Below, one piece after another: positions 22,401 through 34,657 of a DNA stretch of 64,000 nucleotides; the first letter of the stretch is position 1; every line of letters begins with the position of its first letter. Made by a program: the position numbers and the translations under genes. This stretch comes from Spirodela intermedia (Eukaryota; Streptophyta; Magnoliopsida; Alismatales; Araceae), in contig LR746270.1 of the NCBI GenBank assembly GCA_902729315.2, positions 5,210,221-5,274,220 on the forward strand. Direction: 5' to 3'. The notes below the pieces were generated by a model. The model saw nothing but the letters and a program-made list of their open reading frames with translations. It searched no databases and had not been told where the DNA came from.

Positions 22401-25400
22401 GTATGGAACATATTTTTGCAATGCTTGTGAGATTGGTGAGATCCCGTTTTTAGCCTTTGTAGTCGGCTATTTAATCCATAATTATAACATTCTTGTTTCA
22501 GTGAGCTAAAAAATGATACCAACTATTTTCACGCAATAGAAAGTCAAATTTCAAAAAGTGATGAATGATACCTCTATAATGATAGGCTTACCATCTTTCA
22601 TCGCCTTCTTCAGATCACCAGCCAAACCTGCCACATTTACCACCACATTAGCAAATAATTAGTGGATGCTGATAAATCAAATCACAGTGGAAGGATGATC
22701 AGAGAATGAGAAAGGGAAAACCTCTTTATGTGCAATAATCATGTTGTCAGATAGACCAAATATCACTGAATAAGGGAAATACAGAGCAACGTGGATAAAC
22801 ATCTACAGTTTACTGGAGTTGAGTTACCTTTCCAAACGATTCTACATTCCCTGTAAAACTCAGTTATGAGCTCTTCTGGGGTAGAGAATTCCCTAGCCCA
22901 AACAGGAACTGATGCAAGTGGAGCCCTGGACACAACAGAAAGAAATATTTATTTAATCCATAAAAAAGTATGTTTATCAAAGACATGGTAACATTTACAT
23001 TTTCAGTCCATATGATCAATTTGTAATATCCAAAGCCACTTGTAAGTACGCAACTTACCTTGAGGTTTTACTACGACTTCTTAATGCTGTAAGTCATGAT
23101 TTTCAGATTTTCTGACTTTTGGACGGTTCAAATAAAAAGTCGTGAACTTTTTTGCCGTTCCTAGGCTGTTTATGTAGCGTTTTTTATTTCTCAGGATGTG
23201 AGAAAATTACTTTTCTATACATTAATTTCTTTGTAGAAGTATAATCTTTATAACTCAAACCTAAACACAAGATATGTATCTTCCACAATTTATAGCGTGT
23301 AGCTTTTATAGCAGAAAGCAAAATGCCATCACTTTGAGGGCATTAAAATAATTCCACTAGCTGTATCATATTCGAGTGGAGACTCATAAACATTTAACCT
23401 CTATTCACAAAGATCCCATGAGAGGGTATACAAAACTTGCAGATAAAGGAAAATAAGACCATAATTTTCCCACTATATTTCAGGAGTAACCAGCTCAAAA
23501 TTTTAAAGTAAATAACGACTATTACTGTATACAACAGCAAATGTTGTCATAACTAAATGATAAACAAGTGACTCTCAGGTAAAAAGCTTTTCACAATTTA
23601 CGTTCATAGTGGCCATAAATTAAGACGATTAATCGCAATTTACAAACGGGATATGTTTCTTAAAATTAGGACTTTTTATTTACACTTTCATCAATGCAGC
23701 GAAACATCTCACAAGTAAACATTTTACAGTATTGAGTTCAGATAGAAAAGGACCCCGGTTCAGGTGACATAAAATCCTAAAATGTTCAGCATACCAACAC
23801 ACGCACATGCATACACAATAATTTCAAGATTGACGAATGAAGTAAATCATAGCCAAATCTTCACATACTGACATCACAAAAAGGGGATGATTCACATACT
23901 CTGTTGATGTGCGTAGCAGTTCATATACCATATCAGTCTGCATAATAACCCATGTCAACATGATAAAAAGATTGTGACAAGAAATCAACATGTAGCCATA
24001 ACCTTTACCATGTTACCTGAAGAACATTTGGTAAGTTCAGCCTTTGAGCAAGTTGAGTAGCGATTGTGGATTTCCCCGTGCATGCAGTTCCACATACTAG
24101 AATAACTAATGGTACCCTTTGGTGGTGAAATCTAAGGTAAAAAATATAACAACATTATTAATCATTTACAATGGCAGTTATGTGCAAATAATTAAATATG
24201 ATCTGCAGGCATACTAGACAGGAGTACAGTTCAGATTATAACGAAAGTGATGAAAAAAAAATTAGTCCCGCCGGGCCATTCTGTTATATTTAAAAATGGC
24301 CATCCAGAATGAAACATACTGTTAATGAAGGATGACAACAGCACTTGTTGCTTGCTTGGCGTCAGCAAGCAACAAGATGGTTCAGTTCAACAGCAAATTT
24401 GACTCAAGGAGGAGGCTAGTTTAGACGTTTATTGATACGATCCTCCTTGGAAGGATCAGATCTGAGTGAATCCGGAGAGAAAACAATTGTATTGATTCTC
24501 AAAATCGGGACAATGTTGTAGGATAGAACGTCAGGATGTCGGAATACAAGAAAAGAAAAAGAGAAAGAAGAGTAGAAGGGGTGGGGAATGAATTTGAAAG
24601 GATTCCCCTGCCTCTCCTGGTTCCGACTGTTCTCCCCCTCCTCTGTTCCCCCCCCCCTCCCTGGTTTATTTATAGTCCTCACATTTATATTTGCCAGTAA
24701 TGGGGTCGTAACATTTATATATTCGAGTGGGGACTGAATCCAGACCCAACAAAAAAGTAATCAGATCAGCAAGTGCTCACCAGGCATAGAAGGCCATTTT
24801 TGTCAACGGCGGATGTAAAGCTCAGACTCAACAGCTTGAGAATATTGGTATAGGTATCTCTTCTCTTTAGCTTCAGTGGAAATAAAGGGAATAATAAAAG
24901 AACTTCTATTTTCCCATCTATGCACCAACATTTTTTTTCTCATCCTAAGGAAGTGGCTTATCCAGTTCATGTTGGTAAAATTCATAAGGCAACTAGAATG
25001 TATCCCAGTGTGAACATTTGGAAAAAGGGTCAAACTTCTGGCTCGTTGCTATCCTGGTTCCCATCAATTAAAATTTGAGAAGAGATATTCCACAAAAATG
25101 TAATAAAGCATTCAAACCTTAACCATTTTGCCAAGGTAAGAAAAATAAACTTAATTTAAATAATCTAAGGAACTTGGGAAAATTTTGAACTCACTCTAAA
25201 ATACTCATGAGCCGGTGACTAAACTTAAGTATTGTTTCCAATGAAACAATAAAAGTAATTGGCCCACTGGCTATTGGAAATCCGAAACAACAAATGCACT
25301 AGTCAAGATTTACCTCCAAGTATGCTTTTATTGGGGGAGGGGAAGGATATTTCGGTTACATCTATCTGAATTATGAAAATTATGCAGTCGTCTGAAAATA

Positions 25401-28400
25401 GATTACAGCCAAAATGAAGAAATAACTAAGATGGATAAGCATAATTTGGAGGTATTACACGCTTATAACCCGTTTCAAAAAAGAAAATAACAAAGGACAA
25501 CTCAACGAACTATAGAATATGCAAACAATAAGATATGGAACTAACTTAGTCATCATCCTATATCGATTTATGTACTCTTCTCCATAGCCCCGCCGTTCCA
25601 TAAGCTGCAAATGTCAATTCGAAAATAAGTCACGTCTAATTTACTCTGTATGTTCTCCGAAGACTTAGATATTCTTCTTTAAAAAAAAAGCTACGCGCCC
25701 AGCTAGTTCAACTCAATCTTTATATCAGTTCATTGAAAAGTACTTTTTCTCATACATATTCTTTGAGAAACAGCATCAGACTTAAATCGTAAACGACCAC
25801 CTTGAAAACAATAATTCTGGAACAAGCTTTAAATTTCATCATTAAGTAAGAAAATTGCCTTCATCTCAGACCTTGCAAAAGTTTTTGCCAATGGTAGTAA
25901 AGATTTTCAGTAAAAGTTTACACATAAACGACCCAGTGTTATTAATGAAATGAGTCTAGAGAAAAGCAAGAAAAAATTTAAACAAAAATGAAATAGATCG
26001 AGGAGAACTCTTACTTCCGTTTTGATTATGACATCACTCAGCATCAATTACATCAATTTTTCACGTCATCATAAAAGTAATGCAAAGTATAGCATTTTTT
26101 AGAAAAATAAGCAAATAAATAAAATAAATAGGCACTAAAATATTGCATGCCAGCACAACATCCAGTTTGAGAATAATAAATAATTGACTTACAAGAAACA
26201 TGACAACCCAGAATACCTACCTCAGGTAAAGCCTTAGTTTTCTCCTCTTCTTTACTTAAAGTGGATGTTATCATGTGATTTTTTCAATTAATTTCATTTT
26301 CTAACTCGTTATCTTTTGTCTGTCTTTTATAGACTTAGAGGTAATTTGTCATTTTACATTGAGACATATTGATGAATTCGGGCTTTCTGGGTCATTTGAA
26401 TGTGTATTCTCCTCAGCAATCAAATTCGGTGCTAATTATATCCTTCTGAGAAAGACACTCTCAAGTGACTATCGTGGAAATGATGCAGCAAATAAAAAAA
26501 ATTCATTTTGAACTGAAATATATACAAATTTGTGTGTAAGAACAAAAACCTGCACTACCTAGGAGATATAACCCCATTTAGTATGGGAATGAAGGTTTTC
26601 ATTAGTCCATGATATGAGGCATATTTGTCAACTTTCTTCATGTTTTTAGGGTCAAAGCCTTCTGGATAATTTATGTGGTGGACTATGAAATGGAAATCAT
26701 TTGGCAACTTTCTGAGACAAAACGTATTCTGAGCCAAAGCCCCCATTTGATTGTCTACGGAACAAGATTTGTTGTCATTCGTTCATTCACTGGTATAAGG
26801 CTTTCAAAATTAATGATTTCATGTAGCATGACTTTGGATACTAACCACAAGACTCACATAAGATGAAATAGGCTACAGAACATTAGATCCACAGTGAACC
26901 AACGGACTCGTTCGTATCATGACATATCATTAAGCATGATGACATATTAGACCATGAGTTCGCTAAAAATTTACTTCAACATTAGACGATGTTTACAAAC
27001 TAGAATATTAGGCATAGGATCTATAATACGCCTATTGGCCAACTACTATTAGAACGGATCCTTAGACATGAGGGCCAAATTATGAGCCTACTAATGATGG
27101 GTTTAACTATTAGACAACACCCACATCAGGTCCAATTGGTCATTAGACGCATGGTTCACATCAAGCTATGTTTTTATTACTATGGACTTTTCAGAGTGCA
27201 CTGATCTGGGAATTAAGGATGAATTAAGTCGGACCTCATAAGCTTCTTCCAATTGTCCTATGGGTGCATGATGAGCTAAGGCTTGCCTTTTTATCAAGCA
27301 AGGTCTTTACGTTCTCCTACATGTACCCTCTCCTCTATGTCTATGTAGAGGCGAATTCAGACCCCCCCTACTGTACAGGTATTGGGGTTCGAACGAAGGA
27401 AATACGCCTATATCTTATGAATGCGTAGGAGGCATTTGAGCCCTATGGTGTTCTGTTCTCCCTTAATATAAGAGATGAAAAAAAGATGATCCCCCTAAAG
27501 ACTACAATGCCCTCAAAAATAGTGTATTGAAATCCCCTTGACACATTCATAACGTATGGGGGCAGCTCCATCCTTCGGACTCCTAAGGCCTCTAAAGTAG
27601 GGGTTTTGAATTTGCCCCTACATAAAAATGGAGAGAGCACATACACACATACAAAGAATAGACAGAAAGAGAGGAAGAAGAGAGGCCTAAACAAGAAAGG
27701 AGAATGGAAAGACTTTGCTCAACAAAAAGGTGCACCCTAGCTCATCATGTACCAAACACACCTGGAAGAAGATTACGAGCCCCAATTTAGCCCATCCTCA
27801 GATTTGCAACTCAGCCCACTTTGAAAGTTTATAATATAAAAAAGCATTGCTTAATGTGAACTCTATCTCTATGGCTCATTTGGCCTATTATGAATATTGT
27901 CTCTAATAGTTAAACCTATTATTAATAGGTTTGTTGATCAAATTTGGGTCTCATGTCGAATGATCCATTATGATAGTAAATGGCCATTTGGCCTAATGTG
28001 GACCTTATCTTAATATCCCATTTGACCTCGAGTGAAAATTTGTGTTCAGTAGTCAAACAAATTGTTTATTAGATTATCTATTGTGGGCCTCGCGCCTAGT
28101 GAACAAAAAAATGAAAAAGGACTTCTATCCCATGGACTATCAGATGAGCTTCAATCGAAAAATAGACATCAAACGGGTTTTGGGCCAAAAACTATCAAAT
28201 GGGCTCAGCTCATAGACTATCAAATCGACTTTATCCCATAAATTATCAAAAGAGGTTTGGCCTTGAACACTAACAAATGAGTGTCATCTCATAAAGTATC
28301 AAATATAGTTTGACCCAAAAAGTTGTAAACTGATTTTCATCCACATACTCATTAAATGGTCTTATATCCCACAAAAAATCGAAGGTATTAGATTGACATC

Positions 28401-31400
28401 CAAAGTTACACATGTTTTAGTAGGAAATGAAATATTGTTTATTTGTGGCATCATTTTTCATTATGGTCAATCAAGAGTGTTCCTTTGTCATAAGGATGTA
28501 AATAAAGCCAACTATGCTCGATGGAAAGGATCCATCAATTAGCTTACATGCAAAATAACAAATTATCCCCCATCCATAATAAGTAGACAAAAGAACAGAA
28601 GTAAGATATGAAAACGAAAAAACACAATAAATAACAGCAAGCCGCTATGATAAAGGATACACAAATATAGAAGAGGAGTAACACAAGAAGATCCTCTTCT
28701 CATCCGCCAACAAGGTAGAGAAAAGGAAATCAAACTAGAGCAACAGGTTTTCCCAAACAAGGCAATCAGCAAGGGGTTAGTTATCGCTAAGATTTACTCC
28801 ACATTTTTTTCCAAAATGTATACTTTTATATCCTCTTTAATTCCAAAAATATTGGTAAGCACAAAAGCCAACTTATAAAAGATCGGGCCTTATGGATTAT
28901 GGTAAGATTCATCCAAATACAGGCCTTACAATACCCCCGTTCTAAAAGCTCTCAGCCCAATAAAGAAGATGCTCTACATTCTTCTATGTTCTCAATGCTC
29001 ACAAAATGTTAGAATCGCCTCCATACTACAAAATACTGGTTCACCTATTTAACCTTCCCAGGACAAAGAAAAACGTGCTCTCAATCAAGTAGTTCTCATA
29101 TTTAAACATGGATTATTCTGCTTAATTCAAATGGCCCTAAGAGTTTCAGTGAGGATGAGTAGTCATATTTTTTTGGTCCCCTTGAAGCATCCAGTTCTAC
29201 TTCCAAACTATCTCCTCCTAAGCTGCAAGGTGTCACCAAACGTCTTCAGAATGGAGATCTTATGGCATATCTGATGTAAGAAGGAATGTGCACGAAAGAA
29301 ATAATCCATGTGTCGTCTTTTCCTTCATGAAGGCTGCAAAAAGTGTATTCATTATCCAAATGCATAATTAGACACATTTTGAACTGAAATCCTTCAAATC
29401 AAAATCATCACTTTCAAAGGAGATGAACACCCCCCTTCGAAAAAACAATGTTGTGACACCTTAAATTTGATTCCTTCGTCTGTAATAAGAAACATAGATA
29501 TAATAGTCAACCTTCATGACTCCAAATTCTAAACAAATTGAGAAGATTTTTAAGCAGTCAAATTTCAACATCTTGAAGTTTCCTTTTGAAGTCAGGACAT
29601 CACCGTTTATACCATAGAAAGTAGCCGAAATTGTTCATGAAAAGAAAAGCTCCCGCACCATCCATCACCACTGATGCTAAATGACCTTTGGTTGTGCCTC
29701 AAATAAATCTTACTAAATGCTAACACTATATATCTGGCATCATAGTATCTCTCCACACATCAGAAATATTAGTAGAGATAGTAGGCTTTAATTCTTAGAA
29801 TCTTCCTCTCCACTGGTCATAATTTTCAATACATTCAATATTTGATATATCATAATGCATGAAATCTACATTATCAAATAATTTTCATGAACCAATGAAT
29901 CCAGAACGTGTTGTAAGAAGATAGATGAATCAATCTCACCTTTGGAAAAAAATTAAATGGCCACCAAATTGCTTCAGAAATAGTATGATAAGATAGTTTT
30001 TAACTCAAGGACATCAATCATTGGTAAACTATGAGCAGCTCAACTGTTACCACCTGAGAATGTGGTGTGCTATGAAAATGCACCATGTTCCCTTCACTAA
30101 CGGGTTACTCTTTCTAAAATAAAGACTAGTAGAGTTACTGGATTAAATTTATAAGTTACATTAGAAAGTAAAAACTAACACAGAGAGAAGCAAGCCCATC
30201 ACTAAATAGTAATGGAGCTGCTGTCAGCCATATGGAGATTTGTTTTTAATCCAGTTTTTAAAGACTATGAAATAAATAATTTCACTCAAAAAAGGGTAAC
30301 TTTTCATGGAAAAGCTGAGTAAATGTTGTGACCTTATGATTACGACTTATCACTGATTTGAAAATGAGATCAACTGAACAAATAACAAGATTTTTTGGAA
30401 CTATTGAAGGCAGCTGTTTGGCATGAGTTATAACTGAAAAAAAAACTATTAGGAGGAAGGAAATGATTGGACAGTATGGCAGAGAAAGAATAGAAGGAAC
30501 AATACAGATGAAAGGCCAAAGATAAGAAAAAAGTCGAGCACTTTTATTTTTATGTGACTACATTGTGGGCAGGTTGGGATTGTGACTTGTAGGAAGATTC
30601 ATATTGTGTGCGTCAACAAATTTTTCCCCAGGTTGAAATAGAGCAAACAAGCTGAGACACTGATTTTCTAGATTCCTAATTCGAAGGCAACCAATTCATA
30701 ACCGTTTAGATATCACGAGCCGTATCACATCAAGCTCGCAGCATCAATGAGACAGGTGCAAACAGCATTACAAATCACAATGCATGCTTTGATTACCTAG
30801 CAACAATAATGTCTTTCCTTCGAGTTTGGAAACTTATTTAGTGTAGTAACGTAACCCAAAAATAAAAGAGAATCGGATAAGGAACTACAAGTAATGGTTA
30901 ACTAAGATAGGAAGCAAAAATGAAACAGAGAATTTTTATGACATATACCTTGAAGAGATTAGCTTCCAAATCAGACTGTGAACTGCAAAATAGTCAATCA
31001 TGATAAAAATACAGTTAGATCACAAAATAATACTAGTTTAAAAAAACATTTCTTTTGACTTTGAAGAAACACTTGAAGAGCAAGCATTCTTTCTAGTAAT
31101 TATTGAAAGAGCGAAATTATATGAAGATTGGAGGATGGACATGCTACTTCACTAAATAACCACAACAAAGATAGAGAAATATACTCATATGCTTTGAAAA
31201 AAAATTCATGTAAACTCAAATTGTATAATAGAGAGGGTGACAGAGAATGACGTACACATCAAGAAGACTGTTGTCTATGAGCAGCTTTTTGAGCTCAAGA
31301 GCAATTTTAATGGCAACATGATTGGGAATCTAAAAGAAAAAAATCCATAACACATTACTTCCAGCCTATTGAGAAAGCCCATCCTCTATTATTGATGATA

Positions 31401-32941
31401 ACTAACAGATTCAATAAAGTCAAAACATACTAGGTTTCCAAGAAGCTGGAATGTCACTATAAGTCGAAAGAATGGTGAAAAGCATACAGATTTTTTTTAA
31501 TATGGAGTTTTATCAATACATGAAACAAGAACGATATAAATGGAACCCCACAGTCAACAAGTGGTGATGATGAATTGGAGTTGTTGCCTGACTCTCTCTA
31601 ATCATCTAAATGAGATTAAAATGGATAGAAATATCACCCAGGTAAAATCTTACCACTAATTATGATCGAAAAAGTGTACAGACGTGAATGCACACGATGA
31701 ATGAAGATCTAGTCGAGCTAATACAAACTGGGGTCTATCGAAAGTACACTGAATTATAAATAAACAGAAGCACTCCTTCAGTTGAGCTCTAAACCACAAT
31801 GATCTAATGCATCCATTTCAACTCTTGAATGCAGTAACCTTACTTGGGAATTAGAGCAAATTTAACTGATTGATGCTCCAAAAATTGAATTACCAAAAAA
31901 ATATATTTCACAGCATTCACTTATTCACGGAAAATGATGATTTATCGAGTTGTCAAGGTATTCTTTGAGCTCCAAAACCTTAGACTCAGATATCAATATT
32001 CTCCATGTGAATGTTCCAGCGCTTACCATTTTGACAATGTGGCACAGCCAATGTAGCCAGCGGTAAACAGGGAGACGAAAAATTTATTCTACGATAACAT
32101 TGCGGGAATGGTTCATTTATCATGATTTTTCGAAATTGCATCACCGTTAATTTATCTTGATAGCCAATCATGCAAAAGGAAAGGGATATTTTTTGTGGGG
32201 AGAAGAAGCAGCTACCACTGGAAAATGGTTTCCCAATAGTTGCTAAAACCCAATTACCACTCCATCACGAATGGTAAATTTCAGTCTAATATCACATGCA
32301 ATCAAATGACATACACATTGGAAGATAGGTTTACTAAAACAAAAAGGACCCACGGCCCAAAATAGAAAGCCCAATTATCCGATTCAATTGAAAAGGTTTC
32401 CGAAACAATGCTAATCGAAAATTATGGCAATAAACCAGTTGAGTTTGGAAAGAGTCTAAAGGCAGAGGAAACCATGAAAAGCAATTAAACCATTACGAAT
32501 CAAAATAAATATATAGGCTAGGTACCTTGGTCACAGTCAGCATTCTGCTAAGCAGAAATCTAGAAAGAACATAGTAATGATCCGCATTATCTCCAAGCCA
32601 TACTTTAACCTGCCCACGAACCGTCGGCAAACAAGTACACAACAAATCCAAACAACAATCAGAAATGAGGAAGAACAGTTGCACATAGGTCTCTCCTCGT
32701 TTCTCATTTCCTTTGTGAAGAAGAAAAGATACAGGAGAGCAGAGGAGGCGAGAAGACCCACCTTGACGAAATCGTACTTCGAAGAAGCATTGCGAGACGG
32801 CATCTTGGCATAGGTCTTGACCGGCGCGGACGAATCCTCCTTCCTCCCCGCGAGGTCGACGTCCTCCGGAGGAGAAGCCATCGCAATCTCCAACACTTCC
32901 TTCCCCTTAGTGCTCTCGGCGGCCATGATCGCCTTCTCCAC
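13497..32941 (-). CDS. LPA1: LPA1-like P-loop NTPase (low phytic acid 1 / 2-phosphoglycerate kinase-like), 15 exons
   Basis: Exons (minus strand): 32,762-32,941; 32,526-32,609; 31,256-31,329; 30,949-30,982; 25,546-25,604; 24,017-24,131; 23,900-23,937; 22,828-22,925; 22,572-22,627; 20,353-20,662; 20,082-20,197; 18,297-18,353; 15,664-15,729; 15,060-15,134; 13,497-13,556. All introns are GT-AG and the sum (1,422 nt) stays in frame, giving 473 aa. Residues about 55-124 form the ATP-cone-like N-terminal part ([20 protein letters not shown]). Walker A is G158-x4-G163-K164-S165-T166, followed by [10 protein letters not shown] and [16 protein letters not shown] low-complexity linker (about 255-350) precedes the conserved [23 protein letters not shown] and [13 protein letters not shown] blocks. 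In rice, LPA1 loss lowers seed phytate; the biochemical reaction is unsettled. From memory, Arabidopsis homologues are longer (about 700 aa), mainly in the linker and tail. A GTAAAT donor 12 nt after the stop suggests a 3' UTR intron or an early stop. Introns hold transposon debris. Confidence 0.95.
14036..14170. repeat. Short direct and inverted repeats in LPA1 intron 14
   Basis: CCTGCCTAGACCACATTGT occurs at about 14,036 and 14,139. ATCTGTCTA-(G/A)CCCTAAC also occurs twice. An 11-bp perfect inverted pair, GGGGGATCTGT (14,056-14,066) and ACAGATCCCCC (14,095-14,105), lies between. It looks like a fragment of a structured repeat, possibly a MITE-like or LTR fragment, but no terminal ends were found. 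Confidence 0.7.
16131..16830 (-). mobile_element. Deleted Ty1/copia element: LTR - RNase H fragment - LTR, in LPA1 intron 12
   Basis: Direct repeats at 16,131-16,294 and 16,654-16,830 are LTRs read on the minus strand (start TGTTAAATG, end ...CCTCCTACA in the upstream copy). Minus-strand order is: 5' LTR (16,830 to 16,654); PBS TGGTATTAGAGC immediately after; an RNase H frame ([12 protein letters not shown], then [17 protein letters not shown]); a polypurine tract GAGGGGGGGGG (about 16,295-16,305); and the 3' LTR. Gag, protease, integrase and RT are absent. The 3' LTR lacks about 18 terminal nt, and CCTACGAATCA (11 bp) lies on both sides of the element. It is in the same orientation as the host gene and wholly intronic. 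Confidence 0.85.
24344..24376. repeat. 13-bp perfect inverted repeat (hairpin) in LPA1 intron 5
   Basis: CTTGTTGCTTGCT (24,344-24,356) and AGCAAGCAACAAG (24,364-24,376) are perfect reverse complements around a 7-nt loop, TGGCGTC. Its position is next to the possible solo LTR below. It could be an LTR-terminal or MITE-derived hairpin; I see no further ends. Confidence 0.85.
24400..24751 (-). mobile_element. Possible solo LTR in LPA1 intron 5
   Basis: On the minus strand the stretch begins TGTTGGGTCTGG at 24,751. It has a TATA box (CTATAAATAAACC, about 24,661-24,673) followed by a G-run, and then a pyrimidine-rich segment ending in CGGATTCACTCAGATCTGATCC. That promoter-then-pyrimidine layout is typical of plant LTRs. 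No second LTR, PBS or coding part is present, and the 3' boundary is not defined. Confidence 0.35.
25605..30948 (-). other. LPA1 intron 4 (5.3 kb), repeat-rich, no exon seen
   Basis: The largest intron of the LPA1-like gene. About 27,840-28,380 contains many loosely repeated words such as CTATCAAATGGGCT and CCCATAAATTATCAAA spaced by a few tens of bases, like an eroded minisatellite or the subterminal repeats of a DNA transposon. About 28,560-29,500 has patchy open frames on the minus strand that faintly resemble LINE 3' sequence, but not enough to name. I saw no conserved exon. Confidence 0.5.
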
Positions 32942-33991
32942 CCGCTCCGACCAGCAAAAACGTTGGAGGATATCTACGTGGAAGCTTTGACCAGTTCCCC
33001 ACCTCCCTACGTGGCAGCTAGCCCACGTAGCCTGCCGGGAGCCCTCTTAGGCCCGGCCCGAACCGATTAGCACCAATAACAGGCCCCAACGAATCCCGGC
33101 CCAGTTTGGCCATCCTGAATAAAAGTGGGCTCAAATCTTCTCTGCTCGATCAGACAAAGCCCGTTCCGGCCCATTTGAGAATAGCCCAGGCATAGTACCC
33201 ATAAATGGGCTCAAATCTTCTCACACTTGGGACACCGACTCCCCTCCCCCTCCCTCTTCTTTAATAAACATTTTTTTCTTTATTTTTTTCTATAAATGAT
33301 TAAAAACTCATAATTCGCCTAAAAACGAATTCATATATTATCGTCGCCCAAAAATGTCATTTTTTTGCCCCTCGATTGGCATTTTACAGCTCTATTTTTG
33401 TAATGAGATTAGAGGAACTTAAAAATTAATAAAATAATAATAAATATTTACTTTATCTTGTAATGTATTATTAAAAATACTGGGAAATCTCCTCATGAGC
33501 CGACTAGCTAGAGCGTCGATTGTCCGGTTTTCGCCACGTGGCAGGTGGTCTGAGCCGTCGCACGTGGCAGGCTAAAAAAATTCTGTTCGGTAAGAAATTA
33601 GCGTCACCCTGGGTAAGTACGAAATGACTTGAAAACCAGCTTGCCGCGTGCTTTAATGGAAAGTAGAAAATGGGGGTATTAAGGTCATTTAGTATTATGC
33701 CTCTCGCTTTCTCTCTCTTGGTAACGGGGACCCCCTCTCCTTTGGCTTCCGACTTACTCTTTCTGCCGCCTCCCGCTTCTCCTCGTAACATCTCCATGCT
33801 GACCATTCCTTCTCCCTCCCCCTTCTCTCTCACGAAAACTCCAAGTGGAAGGGGAGTGAGCAAGTGAGGAGAGAGAAAGAGAGAGAGAATAAAAAGGGAG
33901 GCAACAGAGAGAGTGAGGAGAGAGAGAGAGAGAGAGAGAGAAGGGGGGGAGGGGAGGAGCAGCGCTAAGTGCCGGAGCTCGGAGGCGATCC
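32942..33991. promoter_or_regulatory. Divergent promoter region between LPA1-like gene and zinc-finger gene
   Basis: This 1,050-bp spacer separates two outward-facing start codons. Near the LPA1 side, CTACGTGG (33,007-33,014) and CCACGTAG (33,023-33,030) form an inverted ACGT pair. Several TGGGCC/T or GGCCCA words (site II/TCP-like) follow, with GGGCTCAAATCTTCTC repeated at about 33,128 and 33,209. Near the zinc-finger side, CACGTGGC (G-box/ABRE core) occurs at 33,535-33,542 and 33,561-33,568, each followed by AGG. Motif identity is seen; binding and function are inference. Confidence 0.6.
33866..33943 (+). repeat. (GA)n tracts in presumed 5' UTR of zinc-finger gene
   Basis: GA-rich runs end about 50 nt upstream of the ATG at 33,992. 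GA repeats in plant leaders are known binding sites for BPC/GAGA-binding proteins; whether they act here is inference. Confidence 0.85.
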
Positions 33992-34657
33992 ATGGAGAGG
34001 CACGCCTGCAAGCTCTGCTTCCGGCGATTCCACAACGGAAGAGCTCTCGGAGGACACATGCGATCCCACGTGGCGGCCGCCGGCGGCAAGCGCGCTCTCC
34101 AGGACTCCTCCGCCTCGTCGTCGCCATCGCCGTCGCCGTACGCCGGCGGCGGCGAGTCTTCCGTTGTGCTCCCGGACGGGGAGAGCGAGACGGAGTCCTC
34201 GAAGGAGCCGCCGCTGCGTCGATCCAAGCGGCGCTCGAGACCCCCGGAGCCCCGGCCTTCCGATCCGGGGCCGGCGAGCTCCGTCTCCGACACCACGCCG
34301 GAGGACGACGTAGCGCGCTGCCTGATGATGCTCTCCCGCGACGTCTGGACGGCCCGCGGAGATCGGAGAGACCTGGACGAGCACTCGATCCGATCGGAGG
34401 AGTTCGCTGACTCGACCAGATCGAGGACGAGAGGCCGGAAGATCCACCAGTGCTCCGTCTGCTTCCGGATCTTCGGCTCCGGCCAGGCCCTCGGCGGCCA
34501 CAAGAGATCCCATCCGCTGAACAATTCCACTCCGCGGCCCCTTGCCGCGGCCAGCCCCACATCCAAATTCGCCGGCGAGATCATCATAGATCTGAATCAG
34601 CCAGCTCCGCCAGACGAGGAAGGGGAGCTCTCCGCAGTCTCTTACGCTCCGCGATAG
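33992..34657 (+). CDS. ZAT-like C2H2 zinc-finger transcriptional repressor, single exon
   Basis: An intronless 221-aa protein with two plant-type C2H2 fingers. Finger 1 starts at the N-terminus (C6, C9, H22, H26; core NGRALGGHMRSH, as in the ZAT1/ZAT4/ZAT9 group). Finger 2 is C154, C157, H170, H174 with the canonical QALGGH core. Near the C-terminus a DLNQPA motif (200-205) is the DLNxxP-type EAR repression motif that recruits TOPLESS co-repressors. A Ser/Pro/acidic, low-complexity linker of about 125 residues joins the fingers; the ZAT1/4/9 group usually has an extra finger in this region, so one may have been lost. The gene is very GC-rich. The expected role is a nuclear, DNA-binding repressor in stress or developmental signalling, inferred from the family. 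The start is the only ATG that places finger 1 at its usual N-terminal position. Confidence 0.95.
   Translation: MERHACKLCFRRFHNGRALGGHMRSHVAAAGGKRALQDSSASSSPSPSPYAGGGESSVVLPDGESETESSKEPPLRRSKRRSRPPEPRPSDPGPASSVSDTTPEDDVARCLMMLSRDVWTARGDRRDLDEHSIRSEEFADSTRSRTRGRKIHQCSVCFRIFGSGQALGGHKRSHPLNNSTPRPLAAASPTSKFAGEIIIDLNQPAPPDEEGELSAVSYAPR

Noticed and set aside
28563-29500. LINE reverse-transcriptase remnant in LPA1 intron 4
   Set aside because: Patchy frames only faintly recall LINE C-terminal sequence; no RT motif could be read.
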